Notes under the pieces: model-generated
What the model was told of the DNA's origin: nothing
Database searches by the model: none
What the model saw: only the letters and a program-made list of their open reading frames with translations
Assembly: GCA_020524525.2 (NCBI GenBank)
Contig: CP129018.1
Coordinates: 3,228,115-3,292,114 of the forward strand
Source of the DNA: Bacillus tianshenii
Lineage (GTDB): Bacteria > Bacillota > Bacilli > Bacillales > Bacillaceae_N
Length of the DNA stretch: 64,000 nucleotides
Direction of reading: 5' to 3'
Part shown: positions 27,438 to 36,708 of the stretch, piece after piece
Layout of the letters: the number at the start of each line of letters is the position of its first letter
Position numbering within the stretch: position 1 is the stretch's first letter
Translations under genes and position numbers: made by a program

Positions 27438-28334
27438 TTATGCTAAGAGCACCAATAAGGTTGTAATTGTTACGACACTAATAAGCGTGTTGATAAACGT
27501 AATACTTGAGACCATTTCAGGCTCTGCATCAAATTGAACAGCATACATCGTAGTCGTCGCTGCAGACGGCGTCGCCGATAATACGATGAGAACCTTTTGT
27601 AGCAGCGGCTCCATTGGCAATACAAGTGTAATGAGAAATGCGATAATCGGAGAAATCAACAAACGCATCATCGTTCCATACATTATTTTTCCCCACTGAA
27701 AATTTCGCACAGCAATATTCGCTAATTGCATACCTAAGATGAGCATGACTGTTGGAATTGTCGCCTTCGCCACTAGGTCAATAGATGAAAAAATATTTTC
27801 AGGCATTTTAATATCGAATACATTCATCACCAAAGCAGTCAAAACAGCATATGTCGGCGGCATTTTCAAAACAGAACGAACTGCAAGCTGCACCCCTGCT
27901 TGTCCTCTTGCAGCATAATACACACCAAAGAAGTTCATAATAATGGCTTGCAAAACCATGAACGAAACGGCATATTCAAAGCCTTTCTCTCCGTATGCAA
28001 ACAAAATAATCGGAGCCCCATAATTGCCTGAATTCATAAAAGCAGTCGATAAAATCAAACCACTCTCAATCGACTGTGAATAGCCCCTCATCTTTGCATA
28101 GATTTTATTTACAAAAATAATCGCCACTAACAAGAGCAGTGCAAACCCAACCATTTTCAAATATTGCATATTTAGCTCTGCCGTATAAAAGCTCTTAAAT
28201 ACAAGAGCTGGCGTCATAATGTATAATCCAACCGTTGAGAGCGATTTGATGTCTAGTTGCTTCCACTTTTGTAAGATGAATCCTGCAATAAATACAAGTA
28301 ATACTGGAAAAACGACTTGGATAAAAATATTCAT
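27438..28334 (-). CDS. AEC family transporter (auxin efflux carrier / malate permease type)
   Basis: 298 aa, about ten membrane segments with the paired five-helix repeats of the AEC family (N-terminal FIAGFILQKWKQLDIKSLSTVGLYIMTPALVF; NSGNYGAPIILFAYGE crossover; C-terminal SATPSAATTTMYAVQFDAEPEMVSS). Family members include malate and other organic-acid permeases such as YwkB; the substrate here is unknown. ATG with a CGAGAGGAC site upstream. Single gene. Confidence 0.87.
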   Translation of the reverse strand: MNIFIQVVFPVLLVFIAGFILQKWKQLDIKSLSTVGLYIMTPALVFKSFYTAELNMQYLKMVGFALLLLVAIIFVNKIYAKMRGYSQSIESGLILSTAFMNSGNYGAPIILFAYGEKGFEYAVSFMVLQAIIMNFFGVYYAARGQAGVQLAVRSVLKMPPTYAVLTALVMNVFDIKMPENIFSSIDLVAKATIPTVMLILGMQLANIAVRNFQWGKIMYGTMMRLLISPIIAFLITLVLPMEPLLQKVLIVLSATPSAATTTMYAVQFDAEPEMVSSITFINTLISVVTITTLLVLLA

Positions 28335-28504
28335 GCCTACTGTCCTCTCGTTATTTTCTGTCTCTTAAACCTACCATGTTTCCATAAGACAGCAAACCGC
28401 TAAGCTTTCCCTATTTTTCACCAGCATATCCATCATTATTTTTGCAGAAAAACAACAAGGATGAAAAATACTATAGCTATCTTCATAAAGAAGGTGGTGT
28501 TTTT

Positions 28505-29275
28505 ATGAGTAGAGGGCGAATATTTGTAGCCCTTCTGATGCTTCTTTTAATTTTTCTCTCACTCCCATTACCATTTGCAAAAGCAGCTATAGTGCCGCAA
28601 ACATATGAAGCAACAGTTGATCATATCGTTGATGGGGATACACTCTATATTGATAAACCAATCCTTGGTACGAGAAAGGTCCGTTATGCCAATATTGATA
28701 CACCTGAAACTTATCATCAACCTTCATACAAGCAACATCTTATCGATGACCAATTAGATCACTCACAAAAATATCACGGTGAACGTGCAAAAGAGCAGCT
28801 ACAATCTTTGCTTCCCCCTGGTGAAGAAATCATTCTGGAAGTTGGACAAACAACAAAGGATTACTATGGACGCTTATTAGCGAAAGTCATCCGCAAAAAA
28901 GATCGGATTGATACAAACTTGGAAATGATTCAAAGGGGATTAGCTGTAACTTATTTCATCTGGCCAGTTGACGATAAGCACACGTATAATCAATATCAAA
29001 AAGCGTTGAAAAACGCAAAACGATTTCATCTCGGGATTTGGGATAGAAACCACCCCCTAATGGAACTTCCTTTTGTGTTTCGAAAGCGCGATCACCGTTC
29101 CACTTACAAAAAATATGTTGGAAATTCTGAAACAAAAGAATATGTATTACCCCAATATTGGTATAAGGTACCGGTCGAAAACCGAATTTTCTTTAATGAG
29201 ATGCAACAAGCGCAAGATGCTGGCTATCAAGCAAAAGAGGTGCCGACACTTTCGCCGGCACCTCTCTATCTTTAA
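28505..29275 (+). CDS. Exported thermonuclease-like (SNase) protein with cysteine-less Ada-type tail
   Basis: 256 aa. Signal peptide (cleavage near FAKAA), then a staphylococcal nuclease domain: DHIVDGDTLYI, RYANIDTPET, GERAKEQLQSLL, DYYGRLLAKV, NLEMIQRGLAVTYF, retaining the Arg-Glu-Arg catalytic set. The last 60 residues (YVGNSETKEYVLPQYWY...IFFNEMQQAQDAGYQAKE) resemble the Ada/Cys-type metal-binding tail (GNxxxKxYHxPxC...AGYxPC) but lack every Cys, so metal binding is probably lost. ATG 28505 follows AAGGTGG; the frame opens earlier at 28442. Its 3' end is coded within a terminator hairpin, suggesting the original stop was lost. Confidence 0.85.
   Translation: MSRGRIFVALLMLLLIFLSLPLPFAKAAIVPQTYEATVDHIVDGDTLYIDKPILGTRKVRYANIDTPETYHQPSYKQHLIDDQLDHSQKYHGERAKEQLQSLLPPGEEIILEVGQTTKDYYGRLLAKVIRKKDRIDTNLEMIQRGLAVTYFIWPVDDKHTYNQYQKALKNAKRFHLGIWDRNHPLMELPFVFRKRDHRSTYKKYVGNSETKEYVLPQYWYKVPVENRIFFNEMQQAQDAGYQAKEVPTLSPAPLYL
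29236..29265. terminator. Terminator hairpin inside the 3' end of the nuclease gene
   Basis: Perfect AGAGGTGCCG (29236-29245) / CGGCACCTCT (29256-29265). It is in the coding region of the nuclease and just past the convergent DUF2188 gene. Confidence 0.6.
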
Positions 29276-29469
29276 AATGTTCTTTCTTCAACGACTTCAT
29301 GATATTTGTCTTGAATAAGTAATCGGCTTGGACTATTGTCCTTTGCAATTTCCTCTGCTTTTTCAATTGCAGCCGAACGCTCATCATATAGATCTGTAGG
29401 AGCTGTGTCCTCAATCTTTACGTACCAACCTGTTGCATCTTTGTTTGGAACTACACTATATTCTTTCAT
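29272..29469 (-). CDS. DUF2188 domain-containing protein
   Basis: 65 aa: MKEYSVVPNKDATGWYVKIE ... SAAIEKAEEIAKDNSPSRLLIQDK, matching the small two-strand DUF2188 fold in which a Trp-containing N-terminal strand is followed by a Lys/Glu helix. Function unknown. ATG preceded by GAGGAGG. Overlaps the nuclease stop by four bases, tail to tail. Confidence 0.85.
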   Translation of the reverse strand: MKEYSVVPNKDATGWYVKIEDTAPTDLYDERSAAIEKAEEIAKDNSPSRLLIQDKYHEVVEERTF

Positions 29470-29695
29470 GCTATCGCTCCTCCTCTTGTCTATTTAGTAA
29501 TCTGTTTCCCAGCTATTGGAGCGATAAAACATTCAACCTAATTAGAATGAATATTCAATAATTCACCTTTCTATTCCCTCAATACCAATTATATTATAAA
29601 ATATTGTCATAAATATGCGATCCGTTTTCTAAACTTTATTAAAGGGTAATTAACACTAGCATTGAAAAATGATTCTTATACAGGTGTGATGAACA

Positions 29696-30652
29696 ATGCG
29701 GAAATTTTTCAACGGAGCAATAATCATTATTATATTCTTAATCGCAACAACATTATTGTATACAAACATTAATAATACAAATCAACCTTCTGATTCATCT
29801 CAGTCAAGTGAACACAGTAGCAGAAACGAGATTAATACAATCGAGAAAGCACCCGAAGAAGATATCGAAAAAAAGGACAAACAATCTGAAGAAGAACCAA
29901 AAGCCATTACAGAAGAAGTTCGTGAAGCATTTATCCAAGGTCTCGAAAGTGCTGTCGGATTATTTGTGAAAGATGACTTAGAAATTGTTGCCATTGGTGA
30001 TTCCTTAACTCAAGGTGTTGGGGATAGCACAGACAGCGGCGGATATGTCGGGATTATAAAGAACACTCTTAATGATAATGAAAACAATCAAAAGGTTAAG
30101 GTAGAAAACTTCGGAAAACGCGGCAACAGAACAGACCAACTGCTTAAGCGAATGGAGAAAAAAGAAATTGATGCCGCTATTAAGGAAGCTGACATCGTCT
30201 TAATTACAATTGGTGCAAACGACGTCATGAAAATCGTTAAAGAGAATTTTACGAATTTAAATTATGAAGATTTTACGAAAGAGCAAGAAGGATACAAAGT
30301 AAGGCTAAGGGAAATCTTTTCAAAAGTTACTGCAGCTAATCCAGATGCAAAGGTGTATCTGCTAGGTATTTTTAATCCATTTGATAAGTATTTCAATAAC
30401 ATTAAAGAACTGGACCAAATTATGCGTGATTGGAACAAGATAAGTGAAAATGTAACGAATGAGTATAGTAATGTAACATTTATTCCAATTGCTGACCTTT
30501 TTCATAATACAGAAGAGAATTTACTGTACAAAGAAGATAACTTCCATCCAAATGAAAACGGCTATAAGAAAATGGCTGAACGTGTCCTTGAATACATTAA
30601 GCCTGAAATTGCACAAGAAAGTGAATCTGCCAAAGAAGAAGCGGCAAATTAA
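29696..30652 (+). CDS. ypmR: SGNH/GDSL hydrolase, YpmR-like lipase/esterase
   Basis: 318 aa. N-terminal membrane anchor (IIIIIFLIATTLLYTN), an acidic linker, then an SGNH domain: block I AIGDSLTQGVG (catalytic Ser), Gly in NFGKRGNRTDQLL, block III TIGANDVM (Asn), block V DNFHPNENGY (Asp, His). Extracytoplasmic esterase, substrate unknown. Followed 23 bp later by the DUF2140 gene, the same pair as ypmR-ypmS of B. subtilis. ATG 29696 with AGGTG upstream. Confidence 0.92.
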   Translation: MRKFFNGAIIIIIFLIATTLLYTNINNTNQPSDSSQSSEHSSRNEINTIEKAPEEDIEKKDKQSEEEPKAITEEVREAFIQGLESAVGLFVKDDLEIVAIGDSLTQGVGDSTDSGGYVGIIKNTLNDNENNQKVKVENFGKRGNRTDQLLKRMEKKEIDAAIKEADIVLITIGANDVMKIVKENFTNLNYEDFTKEQEGYKVRLREIFSKVTAANPDAKVYLLGIFNPFDKYFNNIKELDQIMRDWNKISENVTNEYSNVTFIPIADLFHNTEENLLYKEDNFHPNENGYKKMAERVLEYIKPEIAQESESAKEEAAN

Positions 30653-30675
30653 CAAACTTACACAGGTGAGGTCGT

Positions 30676-31320
30676 ATGTTTGAAAAACTAAAAACACGAA
30701 ATAAATGGAAGCTTTTATTTATCAGCCTAGGCGTCGTTAACCTTGCAATCATCACATTGCTCATATTCCTATTATTTGTGCCCAATTCACCTGCACGCCT
30801 GCCTTCAGGCAATAACCCTGAAGGCGAAGTCGCTGAATTTACCATTTCTTCCTCTAAACAAAATTTAAATCAGATTATGAATAATTTCTTAGAGGAATTA
30901 CCAAAGAAGAAAAACTTTGATTACTCGATTTCCTTAAAGAATGATCTTGAGTTACGAGGTTCCATCGTTGCATTTGAGCAAAAGATTCCAATGGCAGTAA
31001 CGTTTGAGCCTGTCGTACAAAAAAATGGCGACCTTGTTTTACAACAAAAATCCATTAAGCTGGGACGATTACAGCTGCCAAACAAGAAAGTCCTCGAATA
31101 TTTAAAGGACAACTATGAGCTACCTGAATGGGTAGTCATTAACCCAAGTGAAGAAAATATCTATATTGCTATTACGCAAATGGAGACGAAAAGCAACCTA
31201 AAAGTAGAGGTAAAGAAATTCAATCTTGAAAAGAATGAACTTGTCTTTAAAGTGAAAATCCCTCATGAAGCCTTTAATTATGGTAAAAAGGGAGTTAACT
31301 TAAAAGGGTTCTTTAATTAA
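30676..31320 (+). CDS. ypmS: YpmS family (DUF2140) membrane-anchored protein
   Basis: 214 aa: one N-terminal membrane helix (KLLFISLGVVNLAIITLLIFLLFV), then an extracytoplasmic beta-rich DUF2140 domain (VAEFTISSSKQNLNQIMNNFLEE, ending KIPHEAFNYGKKG). Function unknown; always paired with YpmR, suggesting a common envelope task. AGGTGAGG ribosome site. Confidence 0.92.
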   Translation: MFEKLKTRNKWKLLFISLGVVNLAIITLLIFLLFVPNSPARLPSGNNPEGEVAEFTISSSKQNLNQIMNNFLEELPKKKNFDYSISLKNDLELRGSIVAFEQKIPMAVTFEPVVQKNGDLVLQQKSIKLGRLQLPNKKVLEYLKDNYELPEWVVINPSEENIYIAITQMETKSNLKVEVKKFNLEKNELVFKVKIPHEAFNYGKKGVNLKGFFN

Positions 31321-31326
31321 TCGCTT

Positions 31327-31353
31327 AGACGCTTGTCAATTCGACAGGCGTCT
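31327..31353 (+). terminator. Terminator after ypmR-ypmS
   Basis: AGACGCTTGTC (31327-31337) / GACAGGCGTCT (31343-31353), followed by TTTTTATTTT. Confidence 0.8.
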
Positions 31354-31453
31354 TTTTATTTTATTTTAATGTAATGTTCATTTTTGTAGTACATTTACAA
31401 TATATAACCATGATAGAATAAATTTTGAAATAGATAGAAAGAAGGAGAAAATA

Positions 31454-33109
31454 ATGTTTAAAAACAAACCAGTCGGATTTAAGATTGCTTTATTCTTTAT
31501 TATCCTTTCAATTATAAGTGCTGGAAGCTTTATATTTACAACAATGTTTCTTGCCAATCAAGAAACAGATGGAAAGGTAATAAACATTGCTGGAAGACAG
31601 CGGATGCTAAGTCAAAAAATGAGTAAAGAAGCACTTGAAATTAGTGCACTTAGCAATCAACAAAAGCGTGAAGATTTGCAGAAAACGATGGCCTTATTTG
31701 ATTCATCCCTTAATGATCTTATCAACGGAAATGAAGAAGAAGGAATTCCACAAGCATCACCTGAAGTAAATCAACAGTTGAAGAAAGTCGAAGCTCTCTG
31801 GAAACCTTTCAAGGAAAATATTGAAATCATCATTTCAGACCAAGACAATGCTGAAGCCGCAATTGAAAATATCGTTTCAAGCAATGTTCCTCTTCTAACT
31901 GAAATGAACACAGCCGTAACGATGTATGAGGAAGAATCCAAACAAAAAGTTGGTTCATTAAAAGCAGAGTTGTTTGTTTCCATGCTAATTACTATCTTCG
32001 TTAGTTTCATTGGTTGGCTCTTCTTAAATAAACAAATTACAAAGCCACTTGAAGCTCTATCCTACGTTGCAAACCAAGTGGCACTAGGAAAGCTGAATGT
32101 TAAACGAATTGAACATCACACTAATGATGAAATTGGACAATTGAGCAGTTCTGTTAATAGTATGCTGGAGAATTTACGCAACCTTATGAGTAAAATTAAA
32201 GGCACATCTGAAAGCCTTGTCCTTTCCGCAAATGACTTAAATGGTAGTATTGCGGAAACAACAGTAGCTGCTGAACATCTAACACATATTGCTGAAGAAA
32301 CGTCAGAAGGCGCTGATGAGCAATTACGATGCGTAAAAGAATCAATCGATATTGTAAACCAGCTTACTGAAAGAATGAATACTATTTCAGCCTCTAGTCA
32401 TGAGATGTCTGAGCTTTCATCTGTTTCTTCTGAAAATGTGAAACAAGGCGCAGAAGCAATTGACTCTGTCGTCAAACAAATGGCCGAAATCCATAGCAGC
32501 GTCGATAGTATGAGTGGTTTTATTCACAATTTGAAAGAACAATCCCTTAAAATCGGGAAGATTAGTTTAATGATTACTGATATTGCAGAGCAAACAAACT
32601 TATTGGCATTGAACGCTTCTATTGAAGCAGCAAGAGCTGGAGAACACGGAAAAGGATTCGCAGTCGTTGCAAGTGAAATCCATAAGCTTGCTGGACAGTC
32701 TAAGCAATCAGCAGACCAAATTTCCAGTATGATTTCAGATATTCAGCAAGAAACAGGAAAAATCAATACGTATATGGATGAAGGAAAAGAGAAAGTGAAT
32801 TCTGGTATTGAAGCAACAGAAGTCGTTAATCATGCATTTGATAAGATTGAAGAAAACACATACTTACTTGTCTCTCAAGTAAGCGGAGTTTCCAAGAGCT
32901 TAGAGGAAATGACAACAAGCAGCCAAGAGATTGTTGCTTCTATTCAAAAAGTAAAAGAAATTGCTGAAAAAGAAGCAGCCTCCAGCCACGATGGTTCAGC
33001 TGCTACTGAACAAGAGCTTGCCACGATGGAAGAAATGCGTGCATCAGCTGATATGCTTGCAGAAATGGGGCAAGAACTCCAACAACTCCTGAAAAAATTT
33101 GAATTATAA
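31454..33109 (+). CDS. Methyl-accepting chemotaxis protein with PilJ-type sensor
   Basis: 551 aa. TM1 about 10-30, extracytoplasmic PilJ-like (NIT/NarX-like) helical sensor with the signature [16 protein letters not shown] (about 40-55), TM2 about 172-192, HAMP linker, and a long coiled signalling domain with tip [21 protein letters not shown]. Ligand unknown; related sensors include nitrate/nitrite detectors. Monocistronic. No clear sigma-D promoter was found upstream. Confidence 0.92.
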   Translation: MFKNKPVGFKIALFFIILSIISAGSFIFTTMFLANQETDGKVINIAGRQRMLSQKMSKEALEISALSNQQKREDLQKTMALFDSSLNDLINGNEEEGIPQASPEVNQQLKKVEALWKPFKENIEIIISDQDNAEAAIENIVSSNVPLLTEMNTAVTMYEEESKQKVGSLKAELFVSMLITIFVSFIGWLFLNKQITKPLEALSYVANQVALGKLNVKRIEHHTNDEIGQLSSSVNSMLENLRNLMSKIKGTSESLVLSANDLNGSIAETTVAAEHLTHIAEETSEGADEQLRCVKESIDIVNQLTERMNTISASSHEMSELSSVSSENVKQGAEAIDSVVKQMAEIHSSVDSMSGFIHNLKEQSLKIGKISLMITDIAEQTNLLALNASIEAARAGEHGKGFAVVASEIHKLAGQSKQSADQISSMISDIQQETGKINTYMDEGKEKVNSGIEATEVVNHAFDKIEENTYLLVSQVSGVSKSLEEMTTSSQEIVASIQKVKEIAEKEAASSHDGSAATEQELATMEEMRASADMLAEMGQELQQLLKKFEL

Positions 33110-33123
33110 GAACCAAACAACAT

Positions 33124-33150
33124 GGGGCGCTTAAGAATAACCTTAACGCT
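33124..33150 (+). terminator. Terminator after chemoreceptor gene
   Basis: GGGCGCTTAAG and CTTAACGCTC arms with a small bulge, followed by seven T. Confidence 0.6.
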
Positions 33151-33187
33151 CTTTTTTTATCCCTTCCCCTTCCCCTTTTCGACAAAT

Positions 33188-33203
33188 TGTTCCACGTGAA
33201 ACA
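33188..33203. promoter_or_regulatory. parS: parS centromere site (ParB/Spo0J binding)
   Basis: TGTTCCACGTGAAACA is a full match to the 16-bp chromosomal parS consensus TGTTNCACGTGAAACA. It lies in intergenic DNA between the chemoreceptor gene and sspH. ParB(Spo0J) loads here and recruits condensin; such sites cluster around oriC. Confidence 0.95.
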
Positions 33204-33307
33204 ATTTCACCGCCAGTATTTGCGTTTTTTCTTCATGTCTTTTAAGTATATGCTGTTTCCTTTGCACACAAAATAAAAGCATTAAAAATAGAAGGAGGTA
33301 TGAACGT

Positions 33308-33490
33308 ATGGATGCACGTCGCGCCCAAAGTATCGCAGAAGCACCAGAAATGATTAATGTCACCTATAATGGTAAGCCAATCTATATTCAACATGTTGAT
33401 GAAAAAAGCGAGATGGTCAGAATCTTTCCTCTTGGACAGCCTGAAAGAGAAGAAGAAGTACCTGTACAAAGCTTAAAAGAAGAGTCTTAA
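33308..33490 (+). CDS. sspH: Small acid-soluble spore protein H
   Basis: 60 aa: MDARRAQSIAEAPEMINVTYNG ... VRIFPLGQPEREEEVPVQSL, matching the H-type SASP. Forespore core protein, expected under sigma-G. AGAAGGAGG lies eight bases upstream of ATG. Monocistronic with a terminator. Confidence 0.95.
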   Translation: MDARRAQSIAEAPEMINVTYNGKPIYIQHVDEKSEMVRIFPLGQPEREEEVPVQSLKEES

Positions 33491-33550
33491 ATAAAAATAA
33501 GCTGTTGATACTCAAGTAGAGGAATCAAACAGCATGCTAGCCTGAATAGG

Positions 33551-33581
33551 AAGGACAGATTGTTCATTTCAATCTGTCCTT
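33551..33581 (+). terminator. Terminator after sspH
   Basis: AAGGACAGATTG (33551-33562) / CAATCTGTCCTT (33570-33581), perfect, followed by TTTC. Confidence 0.8.
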
Positions 33582-33686
33582 TTCATTAATATTTTAGACT
33601 AAATAAGTCAAAATAGTTTAATATGTTCAGCGGTTATGTTATAGTACATCGAGTATTTAACGCTTTTAACATGAGGAGGCGTTCTT

Positions 33687-35036
33687 ATGATGCATAACTC
33701 TGAAGAAGCGGTCCCTTCCTCCTACAGGAAAACGATTCTTGTACTTAGTATTTCAGTTTGGCTTGTCGTAATGAACACAACAATGTTTAATGTAGCACTG
33801 CCTAATGTTTTGCATGACTTTTCATTGAGCCCATCTCAAGGGGCATGGATTGTTTCCGGATACTCCATTGTACTTGCTATTTTCACGATTACCTATACAC
33901 GTTTATCTGATTATATCCCGATTCGCTCACTACTGATTACGGGAATTATTATTTTGGGGGTTTCCTCTCTACTAGGATTTTTTGCAACGAATTTTATTTG
34001 GCTCCTTATTGCTAGACTTTGCCAAGCATCAGGAGCAGCTGCCATACCAGGCCTATCTTATGTCTTTGCAGGTCGGTATATCCCCCTAGAAAATCGGGGG
34101 CGGGCCATGGCAATGATTGCTTCAGCTTCATCACTTGGGTTCGGCTTAGGACCAGTGGTAGGCGGCATTATTACCGAGCATTTAAATTGGAACTATTTAT
34201 TTGCGATTACCCTATTGGTTTTAGCAGTTATTCCTGTTTTATTTCGCCTTTTACCAAATCAAGCAACTCACAAAGGTTCCTTTGATCTTCTAGGAGGAAT
34301 GTTAACAGGCTTAAGTGTGACCTCATTTTTGTTATTTATCTCAACTCTTCAATGGACATTCGGCATCCTTGGGATAATATTCATTTTCTTACTTTGGTTA
34401 CGCATTACCAAAACACCTGTCCCGTTTATCCAGCCAATATTATTTAAAAATAGTGATTATCGAAAACTTGTGTATATGAGCTTCCTTGGATTTTGTACTC
34501 ATTTTGCTATCTTGTTTTTGATGCCCTTAATGTTGAAGCATATCTATGATAAACAACCTACAATGGTAGGGTTTATCATTTTTCCAGGAGCTATGCTTTC
34601 GGCTATAGCTGCTATTTACGTTGGTAGATTAATTGATCGATATGGGAACATGAAAGTGATGCTATTAGCACATATTTTATTAACCATCTCGACCATTATT
34701 TTTTATCTCTTATCCCCCCTTAACTTTTACATGATTATGGTTGCCTATATGTTTACAAGCTTTGGATTTTCGAGTCTATCGTCTAGTTCTACAAATGAGG
34801 TTTCTAAAATTTTACCGAAAGAGTTAATTGGCTCAGGTATTGGGATGAAGCAGTTAATCCAGTTTGTCGGCAGTGCCTCCGGATCTGTAATTGGCGGGAT
34901 TCTACTTGAATTTCTTGGAGAAGGATATACAGTAAACGCCTTTCAATCGACATTTTTAATGATTCTGCTTTTAATGCTACTATCTTGCCTTATCTTCTTC
35001 ATCTATCTGAAAACAAACAAAACTACTCAAGGCTAG
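33687..35036 (+). CDS. MFS drug efflux transporter, Tet(L)-like, paralogue of the 10.1-kb gene
   Basis: 449 aa, about 14 membrane segments. NTTMFNVALPNV at TM1, YTRLSDYIPIRSLL (motif A), RLCQASGAAAIPGLSYVF, GFGLGPVVGGIITEHLNW (motif C). Drug:H+ antiporter of the DHA2 type; substrate unknown. GAGGAGG upstream of ATG. Convergent with a TetR repressor gene that probably controls it, since the two share similar upstream AT-rich sequences. Confidence 0.85.
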   Translation: MMHNSEEAVPSSYRKTILVLSISVWLVVMNTTMFNVALPNVLHDFSLSPSQGAWIVSGYSIVLAIFTITYTRLSDYIPIRSLLITGIIILGVSSLLGFFATNFIWLLIARLCQASGAAAIPGLSYVFAGRYIPLENRGRAMAMIASASSLGFGLGPVVGGIITEHLNWNYLFAITLLVLAVIPVLFRLLPNQATHKGSFDLLGGMLTGLSVTSFLLFISTLQWTFGILGIIFIFLLWLRITKTPVPFIQPILFKNSDYRKLVYMSFLGFCTHFAILFLMPLMLKHIYDKQPTMVGFIIFPGAMLSAIAAIYVGRLIDRYGNMKVMLLAHILLTISTIIFYLLSPLNFYMIMVAYMFTSFGFSSLSSSSTNEVSKILPKELIGSGIGMKQLIQFVGSASGSVIGGILLEFLGEGYTVNAFQSTFLMILLLMLLSCLIFFIYLKTNKTTQG

Positions 35037-35054
35037 ATGTCTCTTGAGTAGTTT
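35020..35054. terminator. Bidirectional terminator (MFS / TetR genes)
   Basis: AAACTACTCAAG (35020-35031) pairs with CTTGAGTAGTTT (35043-35054); T-runs on both strands. Confidence 0.8.
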
Positions 35055-35058
35055 TCAC

Positions 35059-35724
35059 TTAATATGTATTCGATAATTTCCGTATAATGTATGCAATCAT
35101 TTCATGGATAGGTTCATCATTCACTTTAGACAGGACATTGGGCTGTAATAACTGAACTTTCTTTACCTTATAATAATCATATAAGGCCTGCTGAATTGAA
35201 AGTCCCTCCTCTGTTAAGAAGTTCGGATCAACTAAGCGGCGAAATGTTACCTCATCCTGCATGATAATGAGGGAAGCATTCAACGAATGAAATATCCCTT
35301 CGTCCATTCCCTTTTTATAAAATGTCTTGATGCTTTCTAATCTCTTCTTACGAGCTACCATCATTTCTTCATATTGCTGCGGAAAGCTTGCTTTCAAATC
35401 ATTCAAAAAAGCCTCTGATGCATAAATGGTCGACAGTACACCCTGTTGAAAGAGCTTCTGGAAACGATAAGTAAAGGACAAATCATCATTTAAAACCATT
35501 TGATCAATTTCTTGAATATAATCAAGGTAATGATTAGCCACCTCTTGAATGATATCCTCTTTTGAAGAAAAATAATTATATAAAGTCGCTTTACTGACAT
35601 TCATAATTCGGGCCATTTCTTGGATTTTTAAAGAGTGAAACCCTTGACTACTTATAACATTCAGAAGCTTTCTTGCATAAATCCTTCTTAGTTCAATCCG
35701 CTGTTGAGGTTCAATTCTCCGCAC
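35059..35724 (-). CDS. TetR/AcrR family transcriptional regulator
   Basis: 221 aa. N-terminal TetR helix-turn-helix ARIMNVSKATLYNYFSSKEDII, then a helical ligand-binding domain of the YfiR/C-terminal type. GTG 35724 (MRRIEPQQRIELR) is chosen because AGGGGGGGAG lies just upstream; the frame is open to 35781, but that extension contains an unusual Cys-rich peptide. Likely represses the convergent MFS pump and itself. Confidence 0.85.
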   Translation of the reverse strand: MRRIEPQQRIELRRIYARKLLNVISSQGFHSLKIQEMARIMNVSKATLYNYFSSKEDIIQEVANHYLDYIQEIDQMVLNDDLSFTYRFQKLFQQGVLSTIYASEAFLNDLKASFPQQYEEMMVARKKRLESIKTFYKKGMDEGIFHSLNASLIIMQDEVTFRRLVDPNFLTEEGLSIQQALYDYYKVKKVQLLQPNVLSKVNDEPIHEMIAYIIRKLSNTY

Positions 35725-35786
35725 CCTACTCCCCCCCTTTTCCGCACAATTATAACATAACCGTCTTCTTACTTTAGACACCTTAA

Positions 35787-35814
35787 ATCATTTTAGTTTA
35801 TAAAGTTAAATGAT
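35787..35814. promoter_or_regulatory. Candidate TetR operator
   Basis: Inverted repeat TCATTTTA ... TTAAATGA just upstream of the TetR gene; a second AT-rich inverted repeat GACTAAATAAGTC (33597-33609) precedes the MFS gene. Assignment to the TetR protein is inference. Confidence 0.3.
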
Positions 35815-35921
35815 GTTGTTACCTTGCGGGGAAGCAAAACATTCAAATAGACGGCAAACAATACATTGAAGTAGTCGTAACAGTTCCTGCTCAAAGTACA
35901 AAAGAAGTCACGATTCAGTAG
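35814..35921 (+). pseudogene. Remnant of a coding 3' end (35 codons)
   Basis: Open from a stop at 35811 with no start codon or ribosome site, reading ...AGKQNIQIDGKQYIEVVVTV and PAQSTKEVTIQ, then TAG and a perfect terminator. The alternating hydrophobic beta-strand pattern is protein-like. It is the tail of a gene whose 5' part has been deleted; the family is not recognisable. Confidence 0.5.
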
Positions 35922-35932
35922 TAAGCTAATTA

Positions 35933-35962
35933 AAGCCCCCTTGAATACTCTCAAGGGGGCTT
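35933..35962. terminator. Bidirectional terminator
   Basis: Perfect AAGCCCCCTTGA (35933-35944) / TCAAGGGGGCTT (35951-35962) between the gene remnant and the OsmC gene. Confidence 0.85.
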
Positions 35963-35968
35963 CCATTA

Positions 35969-36421
35969 TTATTGTTTACTCCATTTACTTTCGATATCGA
36001 CACCTGCGTCCTTAATTAAGTTATACACTGGACATCTACGTTCTACTTCTTCTTTCAATACTTCTAATCGCTCATCACTTTCATTTGTTTTTATTTTTAC
36101 TTCAAAGTTCACTGTTTGGAAATGCGGTGATACACCCTCTACGCCCATTAATCCTTGCAAATCAAGCGTACCATCATTTGCAAAATCAACAGCTTCAAAA
36201 GAAAATTTTTGTTCTCTCGCAATCAAGGCAATCATGACAGATGTACAGCTTGTTAAAGCACCTAACACATATTCAACAGGATTAGGACCTTCATCTGTTC
36301 CACCGAGATTTTTCGGTTCATCTACTAGAAAATCTTCGAAATCTCTCACTGAAATTGATGTTTTTAATCCTCCTAACCATTTTCCTGCTGATTCGACCTT
36401 TAATAATTGTTTTGTTGACAT
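35969..36421 (-). CDS. OsmC family protein (organic hydroperoxide reductase type)
   Basis: 150 aa. Two redox Cys in GALTSCTSVMIALIA and ERRCPVYNLIKDAG, and the NPVEYVLGAL segment, as in OsmC/YhfA peroxidases. Thiol-dependent removal of hydroperoxides in the cytoplasm. ATG with GGGGGAG upstream. Stands alone. Confidence 0.88.
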   Translation of the reverse strand: MSTKQLLKVESAGKWLGGLKTSISVRDFEDFLVDEPKNLGGTDEGPNPVEYVLGALTSCTSVMIALIAREQKFSFEAVDFANDGTLDLQGLMGVEGVSPHFQTVNFEVKIKTNESDERLEVLKEEVERRCPVYNLIKDAGVDIESKWSKQ

Positions 36422-36561
36422 TATATCTCCCCCTGATATCCAAGTAATTTTATAGACTTTATTATATTACGAAGATTCAGAAGAGTAAATGCATAATATT
36501 TTCTATTTTCTAAATTTTCAACCTCCAAATATGTTTGTGATCAAATTTGTAATCATGATTT

Positions 36562-36692
36562 CATTTATGTATACGTGATCACTTATTTGTATACATCCCT
36601 TCATATCAATAAGCATTCATATTTGTATACTTGTAAACATAATTGTGTTCATACGGAATACAGTTTGTATACATGTTTTCTTTTCTGTAAAC
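36562..36692. repeat. Centromere-like repeat cluster downstream of the parR-like gene
   Basis: Degenerate TTTGTATAC units on the plus strand: CATTTATGTATAC (36562-36574), TATTTGTATAC (36584-36594), CATATTTGTATAC (36618-36630), TTGTAAAC (36631-36638), GTTCATAC (36647-36654), TTTGTATAC (36664-36672), CTGTAAAC (36685-36692). Same unit as in the cluster upstream of parM; CATTTATGTATAC is identical in both. Likely binding sites for the ParR-like protein. Confidence 0.75.
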
Positions 36693-36708
36693 ATTAAGAA
36701 GATAAAAA

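Noticed and set aside
31380-31453. Possible sigma-D promoter before the chemoreceptor gene
   Set aside because: No TAAA-N15-GCCGATAT-like match could be placed.
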